DNA of 64,000 nt, from NCBI RefSeq assembly GCF_004346185.1, contig NZ_SMAI01000007.1, forward strand, positions 62,001-126,000. The letters are read 5' to 3'. Positions within the stretch are counted from its first letter, which is position 1, and every line of letters starts with the position of its first letter. A model generated the notes under the pieces. The model searched no databases and was not told where the DNA came from. It worked only from the letters and a program-made list of their open reading frames with translations. Both the position numbers and the translations under genes were made by a program. Below, one piece after another: positions 45,564 through 54,672 of the stretch. The DNA comes from Aquabacter spiritensis. Lineage in GTDB: Bacteria; Pseudomonadota; Alphaproteobacteria; Rhizobiales; Xanthobacteraceae.

Positions 45564-46853
45564 TCAGTCGGTCGCCGCTTCGAACGCCGCGACGAAGGCC
45601 GCGACCCTGCGGTCGAAGCGGATGTCCGAAGGCCGCACGGGCCGGACCAGCGACAGACCTTCGAGGGAACGCGCCCGCGAGAGCGCCACATAGGCCTGGC
45701 CGGCGGCAAAGGCGCCGCTCTCGAAATCGATGCGGACGTCTTCCAGCGTCAGGCCTTGCGCCTTGTGCATGGTCATGGCCCAAGCGGGGGCGAGGGGGAG
45801 CTGACTGTAGGTGCCGACCACCTGGGCTTCGATCCGACCGGCGGCCTCGTCCCATCCATACCGCAGCCGTTCCCAGGTGAAGCTCTCGATCTCGACCGTG
45901 GGTCCGGCATCGAGCCGCACCAAGGCGGCGTGCGCGCCGATGCCGATGATGGTGCCGACCGAGCCGTTCACCCAGCGCCGCGAGGGATCGTTGCGCAGCG
46001 CCATCACCCGCGCGCCGGGCTTCAAAGCGAGCCGCTCCGGCACCGGCAGCCGGTCGCCCTCGAGCCCGAACTCGCCCTTCAGCAGGCCGGAAAACACCCG
46101 CTCCTCCCCGCCGAGCGCGGCGAGGCCGCGTTGATTGTAGGCGTCGGCCCGCGCATTGGTCGGGGTGAGCAGGACGGGCTGAACACCGGGCCGGTGCGGC
46201 CGCACGCAAGCCTCGTTCAGCGCCTCCATCGCGTCGCGCAGCCCGAGCCCGGAGCGCAGCGCGCCGAGCATGGCGATGAACGCCGGATCCGACTGCCGGT
46301 GCACCCGGGTGAACGGCACGCGGGCCAGCGCGCGCTCGGCGAGGACCTTGGCGTCGAAGGCGAACGGTCCGCCATAGCCCATGCGGGCCAGCATCTCCTG
46401 TTCGGCGAACGGCACCACGGGCGGAAGCTGGAAGAAGTCCCCCACCAGCACCATCTGCACCCCGCCGAACGGCGCATCGACGTCACGCGCGAGGCGCAGC
46501 GTGCGGTCCACGGTATCGAGCAGATCGGCCCGCACCATGGAAATCTCGTCGATCACCAGACGTTCGAGCCGCTTCACCAGGCGCCGGACCTGGACCCGCG
46601 GTTTGACCTCGTCGGGATTGAGGATGCGGGGCGGGATGCCGAGGAAGGAATGGATGGTCTGCCCGCCGAGCTGCAACGCGGCGACCCCGGTTGGCGCAAG
46701 GAAGACCTGGCGTCCTCCGGTCTTGCGCAGATCGTGCAGGAAGGTGGTCTTTCCCGTGCCGGCCCCGCCCAGGACCATGACGGTCCCGGCGCCCGCCGCG
46801 ATGTGGCGCCGCGCCCGCGATACGCCGTCGGCGGGATCGGGAAGCGCGCTCAC
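45564..46853 (-). CDS. PIF1/RecD-type superfamily 1B DNA helicase
   Basis: A 429-residue AAA-type ATPase and helicase. Walker A GGAGTGKTTFL is near residues 29-39, then LAPTGVAALQLGGQTIHSFLG, Walker B LERLVIDEISMVRADLLD, and GDFFQLPPVV. The C-terminal motif VI region AMTMHKAQGLTLEDVRID and YVALSRAR completes the helicase core. These PIF1-like motifs are common in bacteria and often serve in replication-fork or R-loop handling. The GTG at 46853 overlaps the adenosine kinase stop (GTGA). Confidence 0.88.
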   Translation of the reverse strand: MSALPDPADGVSRARRHIAAGAGTVMVLGGAGTGKTTFLHDLRKTGGRQVFLAPTGVAALQLGGQTIHSFLGIPPRILNPDEVKPRVQVRRLVKRLERLVIDEISMVRADLLDTVDRTLRLARDVDAPFGGVQMVLVGDFFQLPPVVPFAEQEMLARMGYGGPFAFDAKVLAERALARVPFTRVHRQSDPAFIAMLGALRSGLGLRDAMEALNEACVRPHRPGVQPVLLTPTNARADAYNQRGLAALGGEERVFSGLLKGEFGLEGDRLPVPERLALKPGARVMALRNDPSRRWVNGSVGTIIGIGAHAALVRLDAGPTVEIESFTWERLRYGWDEAAGRIEAQVVGTYSQLPLAPAWAMTMHKAQGLTLEDVRIDFESGAFAAGQAYVALSRARSLEGLSLVRPVRPSDIRFDRRVAAFVAAFEAATD

Positions 46854-47851
46854 CGGATCAGGCCGGCTCCGGCGGCAAGGTCCGCCAGCGTCTTCTGTGG
46901 CCGCGCGCCGATGTGCGAGATCACCTCGGCCGCGGCGAGCGCGCCGATCCGCAGCGCAGTCGCCGCATCGATGCCGCGCGCATGGCCGAACAGGAAGCCG
47001 GCCGCAAACAGGTCGCCGGCACCCGTCGTGTCGACCACTTCGGCCACCGGATGCGCCGGCACGGTCACGGTGGCACCCGCCGCCGTGAACAGGGCGCCCT
47101 TCTCGCTGCGCGTGACCACCGCCTGCTTCGCGTCGGCGCGCAACTGCACCAAAGCGTCGTCGAAATCGGCGGTCGAATAGAGCGCCTTCACCTCCGCCTC
47201 GTTGGCGAAGACGAGGTCGACAACGCCGCGCCGCATCAGATCCAGGAATTCGTCGCGATAGCGCCCGACGCAGAAGGCGTCGGACAGGGTCAGCGCGACC
47301 TGGCGGCCGGCGGCATGGGCGATGCCGGCGGCGTCCAGAAACGCCGCTTTGGCGGCCGGCGGATCCCACAGATAGCCTTCGAGATAGGTGATCGTCGCCG
47401 CCTCGACCGTCGCGCGGTCGATATGGTCGGTCGTGAGATTCTGTGCCGCGCCGAGATAGGTGTTCATGGTGCGCTCGCCGTCCGGCGTCACCAGGATCAG
47501 GCAGCGGGCGGTCGCCGGGCCGGAGCTCGCGGCGGCGGTCGCATACGCGACGCCCGCGGCGCGAATATCGTGGGCGAATACCGTGCCGAGCAGATCGTCG
47601 CGCACCAGACCGACGAACCCGGCCTTGCCGCCGAGCGAGGCGATGCCTGCTGCGGTATTGGCGGCGGAGCCCCCCGACACCTCGATGCCCGGCCCCATCG
47701 CGTCGTAGATCGCCACCGCACGGGCCTCGTCGATGAGCGTCATCGAACCTTTTGGCATGGCGTGCCCGGCGAGGAAGTCTTCCTCCGCCCGCGAAAGGAC
47801 GTCGACGATGGCATTTCCGATGGTGAGAACGTCGAGGCGAGCGGTGGACAC
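46850..47851 (-). CDS. Adenosine kinase (PfkB family)
   Basis: A 333-residue ribokinase-fold sugar/nucleoside kinase. The N-terminal GNAIVDVL, substrate loop SGGSAANTAAGIASLGGKAGFVG, and C-terminal catalytic DTTGAGDLFAAGFLFG (Asp near residue 285) define PfkB. The GGSAANT form and overall layout match bacterial adenosine kinases, but other nucleoside or sugar kinases cannot be excluded. Start GTG at 47851. It is translationally coupled to the PIF1-type helicase gene, a frequent neighbour pair in Hyphomicrobiales. Confidence 0.85.
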   Translation of the reverse strand: MSTARLDVLTIGNAIVDVLSRAEEDFLAGHAMPKGSMTLIDEARAVAIYDAMGPGIEVSGGSAANTAAGIASLGGKAGFVGLVRDDLLGTVFAHDIRAAGVAYATAAASSGPATARCLILVTPDGERTMNTYLGAAQNLTTDHIDRATVEAATITYLEGYLWDPPAAKAAFLDAAGIAHAAGRQVALTLSDAFCVGRYRDEFLDLMRRGVVDLVFANEAEVKALYSTADFDDALVQLRADAKQAVVTRSEKGALFTAAGATVTVPAHPVAEVVDTTGAGDLFAAGFLFGHARGIDAATALRIGALAAAEVISHIGARPQKTLADLAAGAGLIR

Positions 47852-48071
47852 GGGCCGGTTTCTCCGGGGATGAGGACGCGCAGCCCTAGCACCCTCCGCC
47901 CGGCTGCCGCAACGCGCGCACCGGACGTCGCGACATTCGCCGGCATATTTCCCTTGAAAAGGCGCCGACGCCCCGCAATGTGACGTTCGCTTATAAAACT
48001 TGAGCGGCGCGCATGCTGGGAATCGGTCATTTTCCGGCGCTGCTGGGGCGGGTCCCGAGGGGAATGAGAGT

Positions 48072-49415
48072 ATGGCGCGAAAGTATTTCGGCACCGACGG
48101 CGTGCGCGGCCGCGCGAATGCGACCTTGACGGCCGATCTCGCTCTGCGTGTCGGCATGGCCGCCGGCCTCGTCTTCCGGCGCGGCGAACATCGCCACCGT
48201 GTCGTCATCGGCAAGGATACGCGGCTCTCCGGCTACATGCTGGAGAATGCAATGGTGGCGGGCTTCACCTCGGTCGGCATGGACGTGCTGCTGCTCGGAC
48301 CGATGCCGACCCCGGCGGTGGGGATGCTGACGCGCTCGATGCGGGCCGATCTCGGGGTGATGATCTCGGCCTCGCACAATCCGTTCGACGACAACGGGAT
48401 CAAGCTGTTCGGACCCGACGGCTTCAAGCTGTCGGACGCGATCGAGCAGGAGATCGAGGAACTGATCGACCAGGAATTGTCGAAGAAGCTCGCCAAGCCC
48501 GCCGAGATCGGCCGAGCCCGCCGGCTCGAAGGCGTGCATGCCCGCTACATCGAATATGCCAAGCGCACTTTGCCGCGGAACCAGTCCTTTGACGGCCTGC
48601 GCGTGGTGGTCGACTGCGCCAACGGTGCCGCCTATCGGGTCGCGCCCGAAGCCCTGTGGGAACTCGGGGCGGATGTGGTCGCGATCGGAACCGAGCCGGA
48701 CGGGCTCAACATCAACCGCGACGTGGGATCGACCTCCCCCGCTGCGCTCGCCGCCAAGGTTCACGAGGTGCGCGCCGATATCGGCATCGCGCTGGACGGC
48801 GACGCCGACCGCGTCATCATCGTCGATGAACGGGGCCATGTGGTCGACGGCGATCAGATCATGGCGGTGGTGGCGGAGAGCTTCAAGGAAGACGGACGCC
48901 TCTCGCGGGATGGCATCGTCGCGACGGTGATGTCCAATCTCGGGCTGGAGCGGCATCTGCGCGATGTCGGGCTCACCCTCGCCCGCACCGCGGTCGGGGA
49001 CCGCTATGTGCTCGAGCGGATGCGCAGCGACGGCTACAATGTCGGCGGCGAGCAATCGGGACATATCATCCTGTCGGATTATTCCACCACCGGCGACGGC
49101 CTGCTCGCGGCGCTCCAGGTCCTCGCGGTGGTGGCCCGCCGCAACCGCCCGGTTTCGGAAGTGTGCCACCGGTTCGATCCGTTGCCGCAGGTGCTGAAGA
49201 ATGTCCGATACCGTTCTGGACGCCCGCTCGAAGATGCCGGGGTCATCACCGCCATCGCCGGCGCGGAATTGCGGCTCGCCAATCACGGGCGGCTTCTGAT
49301 CCGCCCCTCCGGAACCGAACCGGTGATTCGGGTGATGGGGGAAGGCGACGATCGCGATCTGGTGGAGGCCGTGGTCGACGAGGTGATCGACGCTTTGCAG
49401 CGCGTCGCCGCCTGA
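48072..49415 (+). CDS. glmM: Phosphoglucosamine mutase
   Basis: A 447-residue enzyme that converts glucosamine-6-phosphate to glucosamine-1-phosphate for peptidoglycan and LPS. It begins [14 protein letters not shown]. The phosphoserine loop is [17 protein letters not shown] near residue 100, metal loop DGDADR near 243, sugar loop [10 protein letters not shown], and phosphate loop [12 protein letters not shown]. The ATG at 48072 follows GAATGAGAG; an earlier in-frame ATG lies in non-conserved sequence. Confidence 0.97.
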   Translation: MARKYFGTDGVRGRANATLTADLALRVGMAAGLVFRRGEHRHRVVIGKDTRLSGYMLENAMVAGFTSVGMDVLLLGPMPTPAVGMLTRSMRADLGVMISASHNPFDDNGIKLFGPDGFKLSDAIEQEIEELIDQELSKKLAKPAEIGRARRLEGVHARYIEYAKRTLPRNQSFDGLRVVVDCANGAAYRVAPEALWELGADVVAIGTEPDGLNINRDVGSTSPAALAAKVHEVRADIGIALDGDADRVIIVDERGHVVDGDQIMAVVAESFKEDGRLSRDGIVATVMSNLGLERHLRDVGLTLARTAVGDRYVLERMRSDGYNVGGEQSGHIILSDYSTTGDGLLAALQVLAVVARRNRPVSEVCHRFDPLPQVLKNVRYRSGRPLEDAGVITAIAGAELRLANHGRLLIRPSGTEPVIRVMGEGDDRDLVEAVVDEVIDALQRVAA

Positions 49416-49521
49416 GCCTGCGGCCGGCGCGACGCGAAAGACTCTGTTAGGGTTAACCTCGGCTTAAGGATGCCGTGCGAGCGTTCGCCCTCGCCGCCCA
49501 GATGCGGCACCGGACGCCGCC

Positions 49522-50196
49522 ATGCCCCCGCTTCACCCCCGTCTTTCCACCGCCGCCGTGTTGATTGCCACCGTTGCGGGCGCGGGCGCGCCTGCCCGGG
49601 CTGCTGATCCGATCCTGTCGGAACTCGGCCGGCCGGGGGATTTTACGCTCGCGGCACCCGAACTCGACGAGGCCGGCGCGGCGCTGGCCGGCTGGTATCT
49701 GCGGGCGGATATCGGCGCGAATTTCGTGTCCCGCGACGCCGTCCACCAAGCCGGCCTCGGCGCTCCCGACGGCCAGAGGGGATGGACCGCCGGCGCGGGC
49801 GTCGGATATCGGGTCGTGCCGCACATCCGCACCGACCTCACGTTGGACTATCTGACAGGAGGTTCGGCGCGGGCCCTTTCCCTGATGGGCAATGTCTATT
49901 GGGACATCGCCACTGTGGCGGGCCTCACACCCTATGTCGGAGCCGGTGCGGGGATCGGGTGGACGAAGTCCAACGGCTTCGCCTTCGCACCTCTCGATGT
50001 GGACGGCTGGAGCTTTGGCTGGAATGTCTCCGCCGGCATCGCCTGGACGCCGGCCCCGCAGGTCAGCCTCGACGCCGGTTACCGCTTCCTCGATTTCGGC
50101 ACGCCCTCCAATTCGATGCCCGCGCTCTGGGGGGTGTCGCTGTCTGGACGCCAGGCGCACCAAGTGCGCATCGGTTTTCGCTACGCTCTCAATTGA
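49522..50196 (+). CDS. Omp25/31-type outer membrane beta-barrel protein
   Basis: A 224-residue secreted protein. A signal peptide ends at about residue 27 (GAPARA), then an acidic lead (LDEAGAALAGWYLRADIGANFVS). Aromatic-alternating strands follow: GYRVVPHIRTDLTLDYLTGG, GLTPYVGAGAGIGWTKSNGF, VSLDAGYRFLDFG, ending VRIGFRYALN with a terminal-strand pattern. This is typical of the alphaproteobacterial porin-like Omp25/Omp31 family. It lies just downstream of glmM. Confidence 0.8.
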   Translation: MPPLHPRLSTAAVLIATVAGAGAPARAADPILSELGRPGDFTLAAPELDEAGAALAGWYLRADIGANFVSRDAVHQAGLGAPDGQRGWTAGAGVGYRVVPHIRTDLTLDYLTGGSARALSLMGNVYWDIATVAGLTPYVGAGAGIGWTKSNGFAFAPLDVDGWSFGWNVSAGIAWTPAPQVSLDAGYRFLDFGTPSNSMPALWGVSLSGRQAHQVRIGFRYALN

Positions 50197-50212
50197 ACCG
50201 TCCGCCGCCGGC

Positions 50213-50623
50213 TCAGGCCTTGCGCGTTCGCGCGGCGGCAAGCCGCTTGATTTCGTCGAGCACGAGCTGCGGCTCATAGGGCCGCGCCAGATGGGGCCCC
50301 TCCTCGCAGAGATCCGATGCCTCGTTCACCGCCTTGCTCGGCGTCCCCGCGAGAACCACGTCCAGCGCGGGAAAGCGGGTGCGCATCTCGCGGGCAAAGG
50401 AAAAGCCGGTCAATGTCCCGGGCGCGCCCATGTCGATCAGCAGCGTGTCCACCGCAGGGTCGCCATGTTCGAGGATCGCGCGCGCCTCGTCCGAGGACGC
50501 CGCCTCGACCACCTGATAGCCGCAATGACGCAAATATTCCGCGAGGACGTGACGCACCACGACGTCGGCGTCCAGCAACAGCACGCACGGGCGCCGTTCG
50601 GCCTGCGTCGGATCCGCCGTCAT
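50213..50623 (-). CDS. Receiver-only response regulator
   Basis: A 136-residue single receiver domain. The first strand VLLLDADVVVRHVLAEYL has one acidic residue where most have two, the phospho-acceptor Asp is in TLLIDMGAPG near residue 62, and the conserved Lys position reads LARPYEP, where Arg replaces the usual Lys. That change suggests altered or no phospho-switching. The ATG at 50623 overlaps the preceding receiver gene (ATGA). No output domain and no nearby kinase. Confidence 0.75.
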   Translation of the reverse strand: MTADPTQAERRPCVLLLDADVVVRHVLAEYLRHCGYQVVEAASSDEARAILEHGDPAVDTLLIDMGAPGTLTGFSFAREMRTRFPALDVVLAGTPSKAVNEASDLCEEGPHLARPYEPQLVLDEIKRLAAARTRKA

Positions 50624-51021
50624 TCGCCTTCCTCCTTCGGCAGCAAAGTTCCGATCATCGCGATCAGCTGATCCGGCAGATAGGGCTTCGGCAGAAAGCC
50701 CGAGACCCATGCCAGCGCCACCCTCTCGAGGTGACCGGAGGTAACGACCACCGGCAGAAAGGGACGCTCCTGTTTCAGCCTCCGGGCGAACTGAAGACCG
50801 TCGACTGCGCCGGGCATGCGCACGTCGGTAAAGACGAGATCGATGCCGAGGCCGACTTCGAGCACGGCCAGCGCCTCCTCGACGTTCGCCGCCTCCACCG
50901 CGACGAATCCTTCGTCACGCAGGGCCTCGCAGACCGCGAGCCGCACGAGCGCCTCGTCCTCGACAACAAGAATCGTGGCTGGCCGCCGGTTTTGACCGGA
51001 ATTTTCCAGAGCGCGTCTCAT
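50620..51021 (-). CDS. Receiver-only response regulator
   Basis: A 133-residue receiver domain from the ATG at 51021; a GTG at 51048 would add nine residues. The acidic pair sits in ILVVEDEALVRLAVCEAL, the phospho-acceptor Asp in LVFTDVRMPGAVDG near 62, and Lys in FLPKPYLPDQL. All switch residues are present, unlike its downstream partner. The two genes overlap and probably share one input kinase located elsewhere. Confidence 0.8.
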   Translation of the reverse strand: MRRALENSGQNRRPATILVVEDEALVRLAVCEALRDEGFVAVEAANVEEALAVLEVGLGIDLVFTDVRMPGAVDGLQFARRLKQERPFLPVVVTSGHLERVALAWVSGFLPKPYLPDQLIAMIGTLLPKEEGE

Positions 51022-51159
51022 CTCCCCCGCCTGCTCCCCGATGTGCACAATTCCGGAGCGGGCCTACGGTTCCGCCTGCTGCGATATTTCTCGCGGCTTT
51101 CGGCGGCCACCGGGTGGAATTAAGGGCTGGGGGCGCTATTGACGCGCTCGCCGGGCTTC

Positions 51160-51179
51160 TATTAACTATCGAGTTAATA
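51160..51179 (+). promoter_or_regulatory. Operator inverted repeat before the 51-56 kb operon
   Basis: TATTAACT-ATCG-AGTTAATA is a perfect 8-bp inverted repeat with 4-base centre, 37 bases before the permease ATG, in an AT-rich spot. Its TAACT/AGTTA halves also occur at 56729-56746, with different spacing. It fits a GntR- or TetR-type repressor site. Confidence 0.55.
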
Positions 51180-51216
51180 AAGGTGCAAAGAGCACCGGCT
51201 CCAGGGAGGAGCGTTC

Positions 51217-52023
51217 ATGACCCAAGCGAAACGCCGCTCGGTCTGGGACAGGCTGCAGGCACCCTGGGTGCGTCCGGCGCTGTTTCTGATCGGCCTCATC
51301 GTCCTTTGGGATGCGGCCATCCATCTGTTCGGCATTCCGGCCTATCAAGTGCCCTCGCCGCTCGACGTCATCGTCACGCTCTATCAGGAGTGGCCGCTGC
51401 TGCTCCGAGAGGCGGTTCCGACCACCACAGCGACGATTGCCGGCTTCGTCCTCTCTGCCGTCTTCGGCATCCCGATCGCGATGCTGATCGCCTCGTCCAA
51501 GACGGTCGAGAGCTATGTCTATCCGCTGCTGGTCTTCTCCCAGTCGATTCCCAAGATCGCGATCGCGCCCCTGTTCGTGGTGTGGTTCGGCTTCGGGATT
51601 TTCCCCAAGGTGATCTCGGCCTTTCTGCTCGGCTTCTTCCCGGTCGTGGTGGCTGCCGTCCAAGGCTTCAAGTCCGTCGATCCGGACCTTCTGGACCTTG
51701 CCCGGGCGATGGAGGCGAAGCGTTTCCAGACGTTTCGCATGGTGAGCCTGCCCTTCGCCACGCCGGCCATCTTCGCCGGGCTGAAAGTGTCCGTGACGCT
51801 CGCGGTGGTCGGCGCGGTGGTCGGCGAGTTCGTCGGCTCCAATTCCGGCATCGGCTACGTGCTGCAGCGCTCCATCGGCAATTTCGAGCTGCCCATGATG
51901 TTTGCGGCCCTGGTCGTCCTGTCCCTGATCGGCGTGATCCTGTTCTGGTTCGTGGATGTGGTCGAGCGCCTCGTCATCCCCTGGCATGCCAGCCAGAGGC
52001 GGGATTTCCTGGTCGCCGCCTGA
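51217..52023 (+). CDS. ABC transporter permease (nitrate/sulfonate/taurine class)
   Basis: A 268-residue inner-membrane permease with six helices. VFSQSIPKIAIAPLFVVWFGFGIFPKV is the SsuC/TauC-type segment, and the ATPase-docking loop is PDLLDLARAMEAKRFQTFRMVSLP. The ATG at 51217 follows AGGGAGGAG. First gene of a run with an ATPase and three enzymes; no binding protein is encoded in this operon. The two ABC systems of the window are paralogues but not close copies. Confidence 0.92.
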   Translation: MTQAKRRSVWDRLQAPWVRPALFLIGLIVLWDAAIHLFGIPAYQVPSPLDVIVTLYQEWPLLLREAVPTTTATIAGFVLSAVFGIPIAMLIASSKTVESYVYPLLVFSQSIPKIAIAPLFVVWFGFGIFPKVISAFLLGFFPVVVAAVQGFKSVDPDLLDLARAMEAKRFQTFRMVSLPFATPAIFAGLKVSVTLAVVGAVVGEFVGSNSGIGYVLQRSIGNFELPMMFAALVVLSLIGVILFWFVDVVERLVIPWHASQRRDFLVAA

Positions 52024-52115
52024 GGCGGAATTCCCGGCGGCGAAGGCGGCCGGGTGCGATGAGCCGGGCGGCACGCCGCCCAGACGGTCACGGTTGGTCG
52101 CGCGAGGAAGAGTGC

Positions 52116-52937
52116 ATGTCCCGACCCTATTTGCGGCTCGCCAGCGAAGCTCCGGCGCCCCTCAGCGCCAGTCCCATCATCGAGATGCGCGGGGTTTCCA
52201 AGACCTACCGCACCCGAGATGGCGACGTGCCGTCGTTGAAGCCGATCGACTTCACCATCAATGAAGGCGAGTTCCTGGTCGTCGTCGGCCCGTCGGGATG
52301 CGGCAAGTCCACCCTCCTGAAAATGGTCGCGGGGCTGCTGCCGCCGAGTGCGGGCGAGATCCGCGTCGAGGGCCGAACCATCACCAAGCCGCATCCCGGC
52401 GTCGGCGTGGTGTTCCAGCAGCCTCTTCTGCTTCCCTGGCGCAGCGTTTTCGCGAACGTGATGATGCCGGTCGAGGTGAAGGGTCTCGACCGCACAATCT
52501 ATGGCCGGCGTGCCACCGAGCTGCTCGAAATGACCGGCCTCGGCGACTTCGCCAACAAATATCCCTGGCAGCTCTCCGGCGGCATGCAGCAGCGCGCCTC
52601 GATCTGCCGCGCCCTCGTGCACGATCCCAAGATCGTCCTCATGGACGAACCGTTCGGCGCCCTCGACGCGATGACCCGCGAAAAGATGAACGTCGAACTC
52701 CAGCGCATCCAGAGCACGACCGGCAAGACCGTTCTGTTCATCACCCATTCCATCCCCGAGGCGGTGTTCCTCGCCGACCGGGTCCTGGTGATGAGCGAAC
52801 GGCCCGGAACCATTGCCGCGGTCTACGAGGTCGGGCTCGAACGGCCCCGCACGCTCGACGTGATGGCCGATCCCCGCTTCGTTGCGCTGACCCAGAAGAT
52901 CCGCCACCATTTCTACGCCCAAGGCGGCCTCGACTGA
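52116..52937 (+). CDS. ABC transporter ATP-binding protein (nitrate/sulfonate/taurine class)
   Basis: A 273-residue ATPase. Walker A GPSGCGKST is near residue 59, the signature LSGGMQQRAS near 160, Walker B IVLMDEPFGALDAMTREKM near 178, and His switch FITHSI. The frame is open far upstream; the ATG at 52116 with GAGGAAGAG is the best start. Its stop TGA overlaps the ATG of the enolase-superfamily gene (TGATG). Confidence 0.92.
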   Translation: MSRPYLRLASEAPAPLSASPIIEMRGVSKTYRTRDGDVPSLKPIDFTINEGEFLVVVGPSGCGKSTLLKMVAGLLPPSAGEIRVEGRTITKPHPGVGVVFQQPLLLPWRSVFANVMMPVEVKGLDRTIYGRRATELLEMTGLGDFANKYPWQLSGGMQQRASICRALVHDPKIVLMDEPFGALDAMTREKMNVELQRIQSTTGKTVLFITHSIPEAVFLADRVLVMSERPGTIAAVYEVGLERPRTLDVMADPRFVALTQKIRHHFYAQGGLD

Positions 52938-54322
52938 TGGACGCGCCCCGGCTCCGCGTCCGCGACATCGCGCTGTTCGAGCGCCGGGTCCCCTTCCGCA
53001 CGCCGTTCCGGTTCGGCGCCGTCACCGTCGAGAGCGCCGCCCAGGCCTTTGTCCGGGTCGAAGTCGAGCTGGCGGATGGGCGCCGCGCAATCGGCGGAAC
53101 CGCCGAGCTGATGGTGCCGAAATGGTTCGATAAACGACCGCATCTCACCGCCGAGGAGACGGTCGAGGGCCTTCGGGCGGCGCTACGACTGGCCCGGTCT
53201 TTCTATCTCGATGCGGGGACGGACACCGCTTTCGGCCTGCATGCTGCGATCCACGACGCCCACAAGGCGAACTGCACAGCCGCCGGACTTCCGGCGCTCG
53301 CCGCCGCCTTCGGTCCAGCCGAGATCGACAAGGCCATCCTCGACGCCGTGCTGCGGGCGCTCGGCCTTTCGGTGTTCGACGGCCTGCATGCCAACGTCGC
53401 CGGCCTCGATGCGCGTCTGTCGCCGGACCTGTCCGACACGGGGCTCACAGCCTTCCTCGCCGGCCGCCGGCCGCTTGCCCGCGTCGCGCTGCGCCATACG
53501 GTCGGGATGATGGATCCGCTCGACGGTCCCGAAGGCATCGCGGCGCTCGGCGACCGAGAGAACGCCCGCTTCTTCAAGATCAAGCTCTCCGGCGCGCTCG
53601 ATGCCGACCGCGACCGGCTTCGCGCCCTCGCCGCCCGGCTTCCGGAGGAGAGCGCGGTTTCGCTCGATGCCAACGAACAATATGCGGATCCGGCGGCGCT
53701 CTCCGCGCTGGGCGATCTGATTGCGCGAGATCCCACCCTCGCCCGGCTCCGCGGTCGCCTGCTCTATCTCGAACAGCCGCTGCCGCGGGACCTGACCTTC
53801 GCCGCGCCTTTGCCCGCTCTGCCCTGTCCCGTCATCATCGACGAGGCGGACGATTCCTATGGCGCCTTCCCGGCGGCGCGCGGGCTCGGCTATGCCGGCG
53901 TGTCCTCCAAATCCTGCAAGGGGATCTACAAGTCGCTGGTGAACGGCGCGCGCGCCGCCCAGTCCGGCGGCTTCCTCACGGCGGAAGATCTGACCTGCCA
54001 GGCGGGTCTCGCCGTGCAGCAGGACACCGCCCTCGCCGCCTTTCTCGGCCTCGCCCATGCCGAGCGCAACGGCCACCATTATGCCGACGGCTTTGCCGGG
54101 GGGGCTGAGGCCGATGCCTTCCTCGCCGCCCATCCCGGCCTCTATCTGCGGACGCCGGACGGAATCCGGCTCGCGACCGCGTCCGGCGCCCTGGACATCG
54201 CGCCGCTCGCGGGACCGGGCTTCGCCTGCGCCGTCCATCCGGACTGGTCGCGCCTGCCGCCGCTGAAGGCGGCGGCCCCCGTTTCGAGGCGCGCCGACGC
54301 ACGCGCCGGGGAGGATGCATGA
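52937..54322 (+). CDS. Enolase-superfamily enzyme, MLE (muconate lactonising) subgroup
   Basis: A 461-residue enzyme of unknown substrate. The MLE-subgroup catalytic set is visible in order: Lys214-x-Lys216 (FFKIKLSG), Asp244 (SLDANEQY), Glu279 (YLEQPL), Asp302 (IIDEADDS) and Lys325 (VSSKSCKG). These bind Mg2+ and abstract a proton alpha to a carboxylate. It is longer than the usual 360-380 residues, with extra C-terminal sequence of about 60 residues. Relatives include muconate cycloisomerase, o-succinylbenzoate synthase and dipeptide epimerases; none fits certainly. Its end overlaps the cupin gene. Confidence 0.78.
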   Translation: MDAPRLRVRDIALFERRVPFRTPFRFGAVTVESAAQAFVRVEVELADGRRAIGGTAELMVPKWFDKRPHLTAEETVEGLRAALRLARSFYLDAGTDTAFGLHAAIHDAHKANCTAAGLPALAAAFGPAEIDKAILDAVLRALGLSVFDGLHANVAGLDARLSPDLSDTGLTAFLAGRRPLARVALRHTVGMMDPLDGPEGIAALGDRENARFFKIKLSGALDADRDRLRALAARLPEESAVSLDANEQYADPAALSALGDLIARDPTLARLRGRLLYLEQPLPRDLTFAAPLPALPCPVIIDEADDSYGAFPAARGLGYAGVSSKSCKGIYKSLVNGARAAQSGGFLTAEDLTCQAGLAVQQDTALAAFLGLAHAERNGHHYADGFAGGAEADAFLAAHPGLYLRTPDGIRLATASGALDIAPLAGPGFACAVHPDWSRLPPLKAAAPVSRRADARAGEDA

Positions 54323-54672
54323 GCCCGCAGCCCGCCAACTACATGATCGCCCGCCTCGATACGGTGCCCGCCGTGCCCTGCCCGTGCGGGTTCGCGCGCC
54401 GCGCCTTCGCGAGCCCGGACAACACGACCGCGACGGTCCACCTCACCGACATTACCGAGGATGCGCGGGTCCACTACCACAAGCACATGACCGAGATTTA
54501 CGTCATATTGGAGGGCGAGGGCGAGATGGAGCTGGACGGCGAACGCGTGCCGGTCTCGCCCCTGACCTCGATCTTCATCAAGCCGGGATGCCGCCACCGC
54601 GCCATCGGGCGCATGCGCATCCTAAACATTCCCGTGCCTGCGTTCGATCCTCAAGACGAATGGTTCGACTGA
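54319..54672 (+). CDS. Cupin-domain protein
   Basis: A 117-residue small beta-barrel. The cupin 1 metal motif is VHYHKHMTEIYVILEGEGEMELDG (His, His, Glu around residues 52-61), and the cupin 2 part is SIFIKPGCRHRAIG with a His. Single-domain cupins are often isomerases or ligand sensors in sugar-acid catabolism. The ATGA overlap with the enolase-type gene and the TGATG with the next gene show tight coupling. Confidence 0.82.
   Translation: MSPQPANYMIARLDTVPAVPCPCGFARRAFASPDNTTATVHLTDITEDARVHYHKHMTEIYVILEGEGEMELDGERVPVSPLTSIFIKPGCRHRAIGRMRILNIPVPAFDPQDEWFD

Noticed and set aside
48000-48071. Upstream in-frame start for glmM at 48012
   Set aside because: The added residues are not typical of GlmM, whose conserved start ARKYFGTDG fits ATG 48072.
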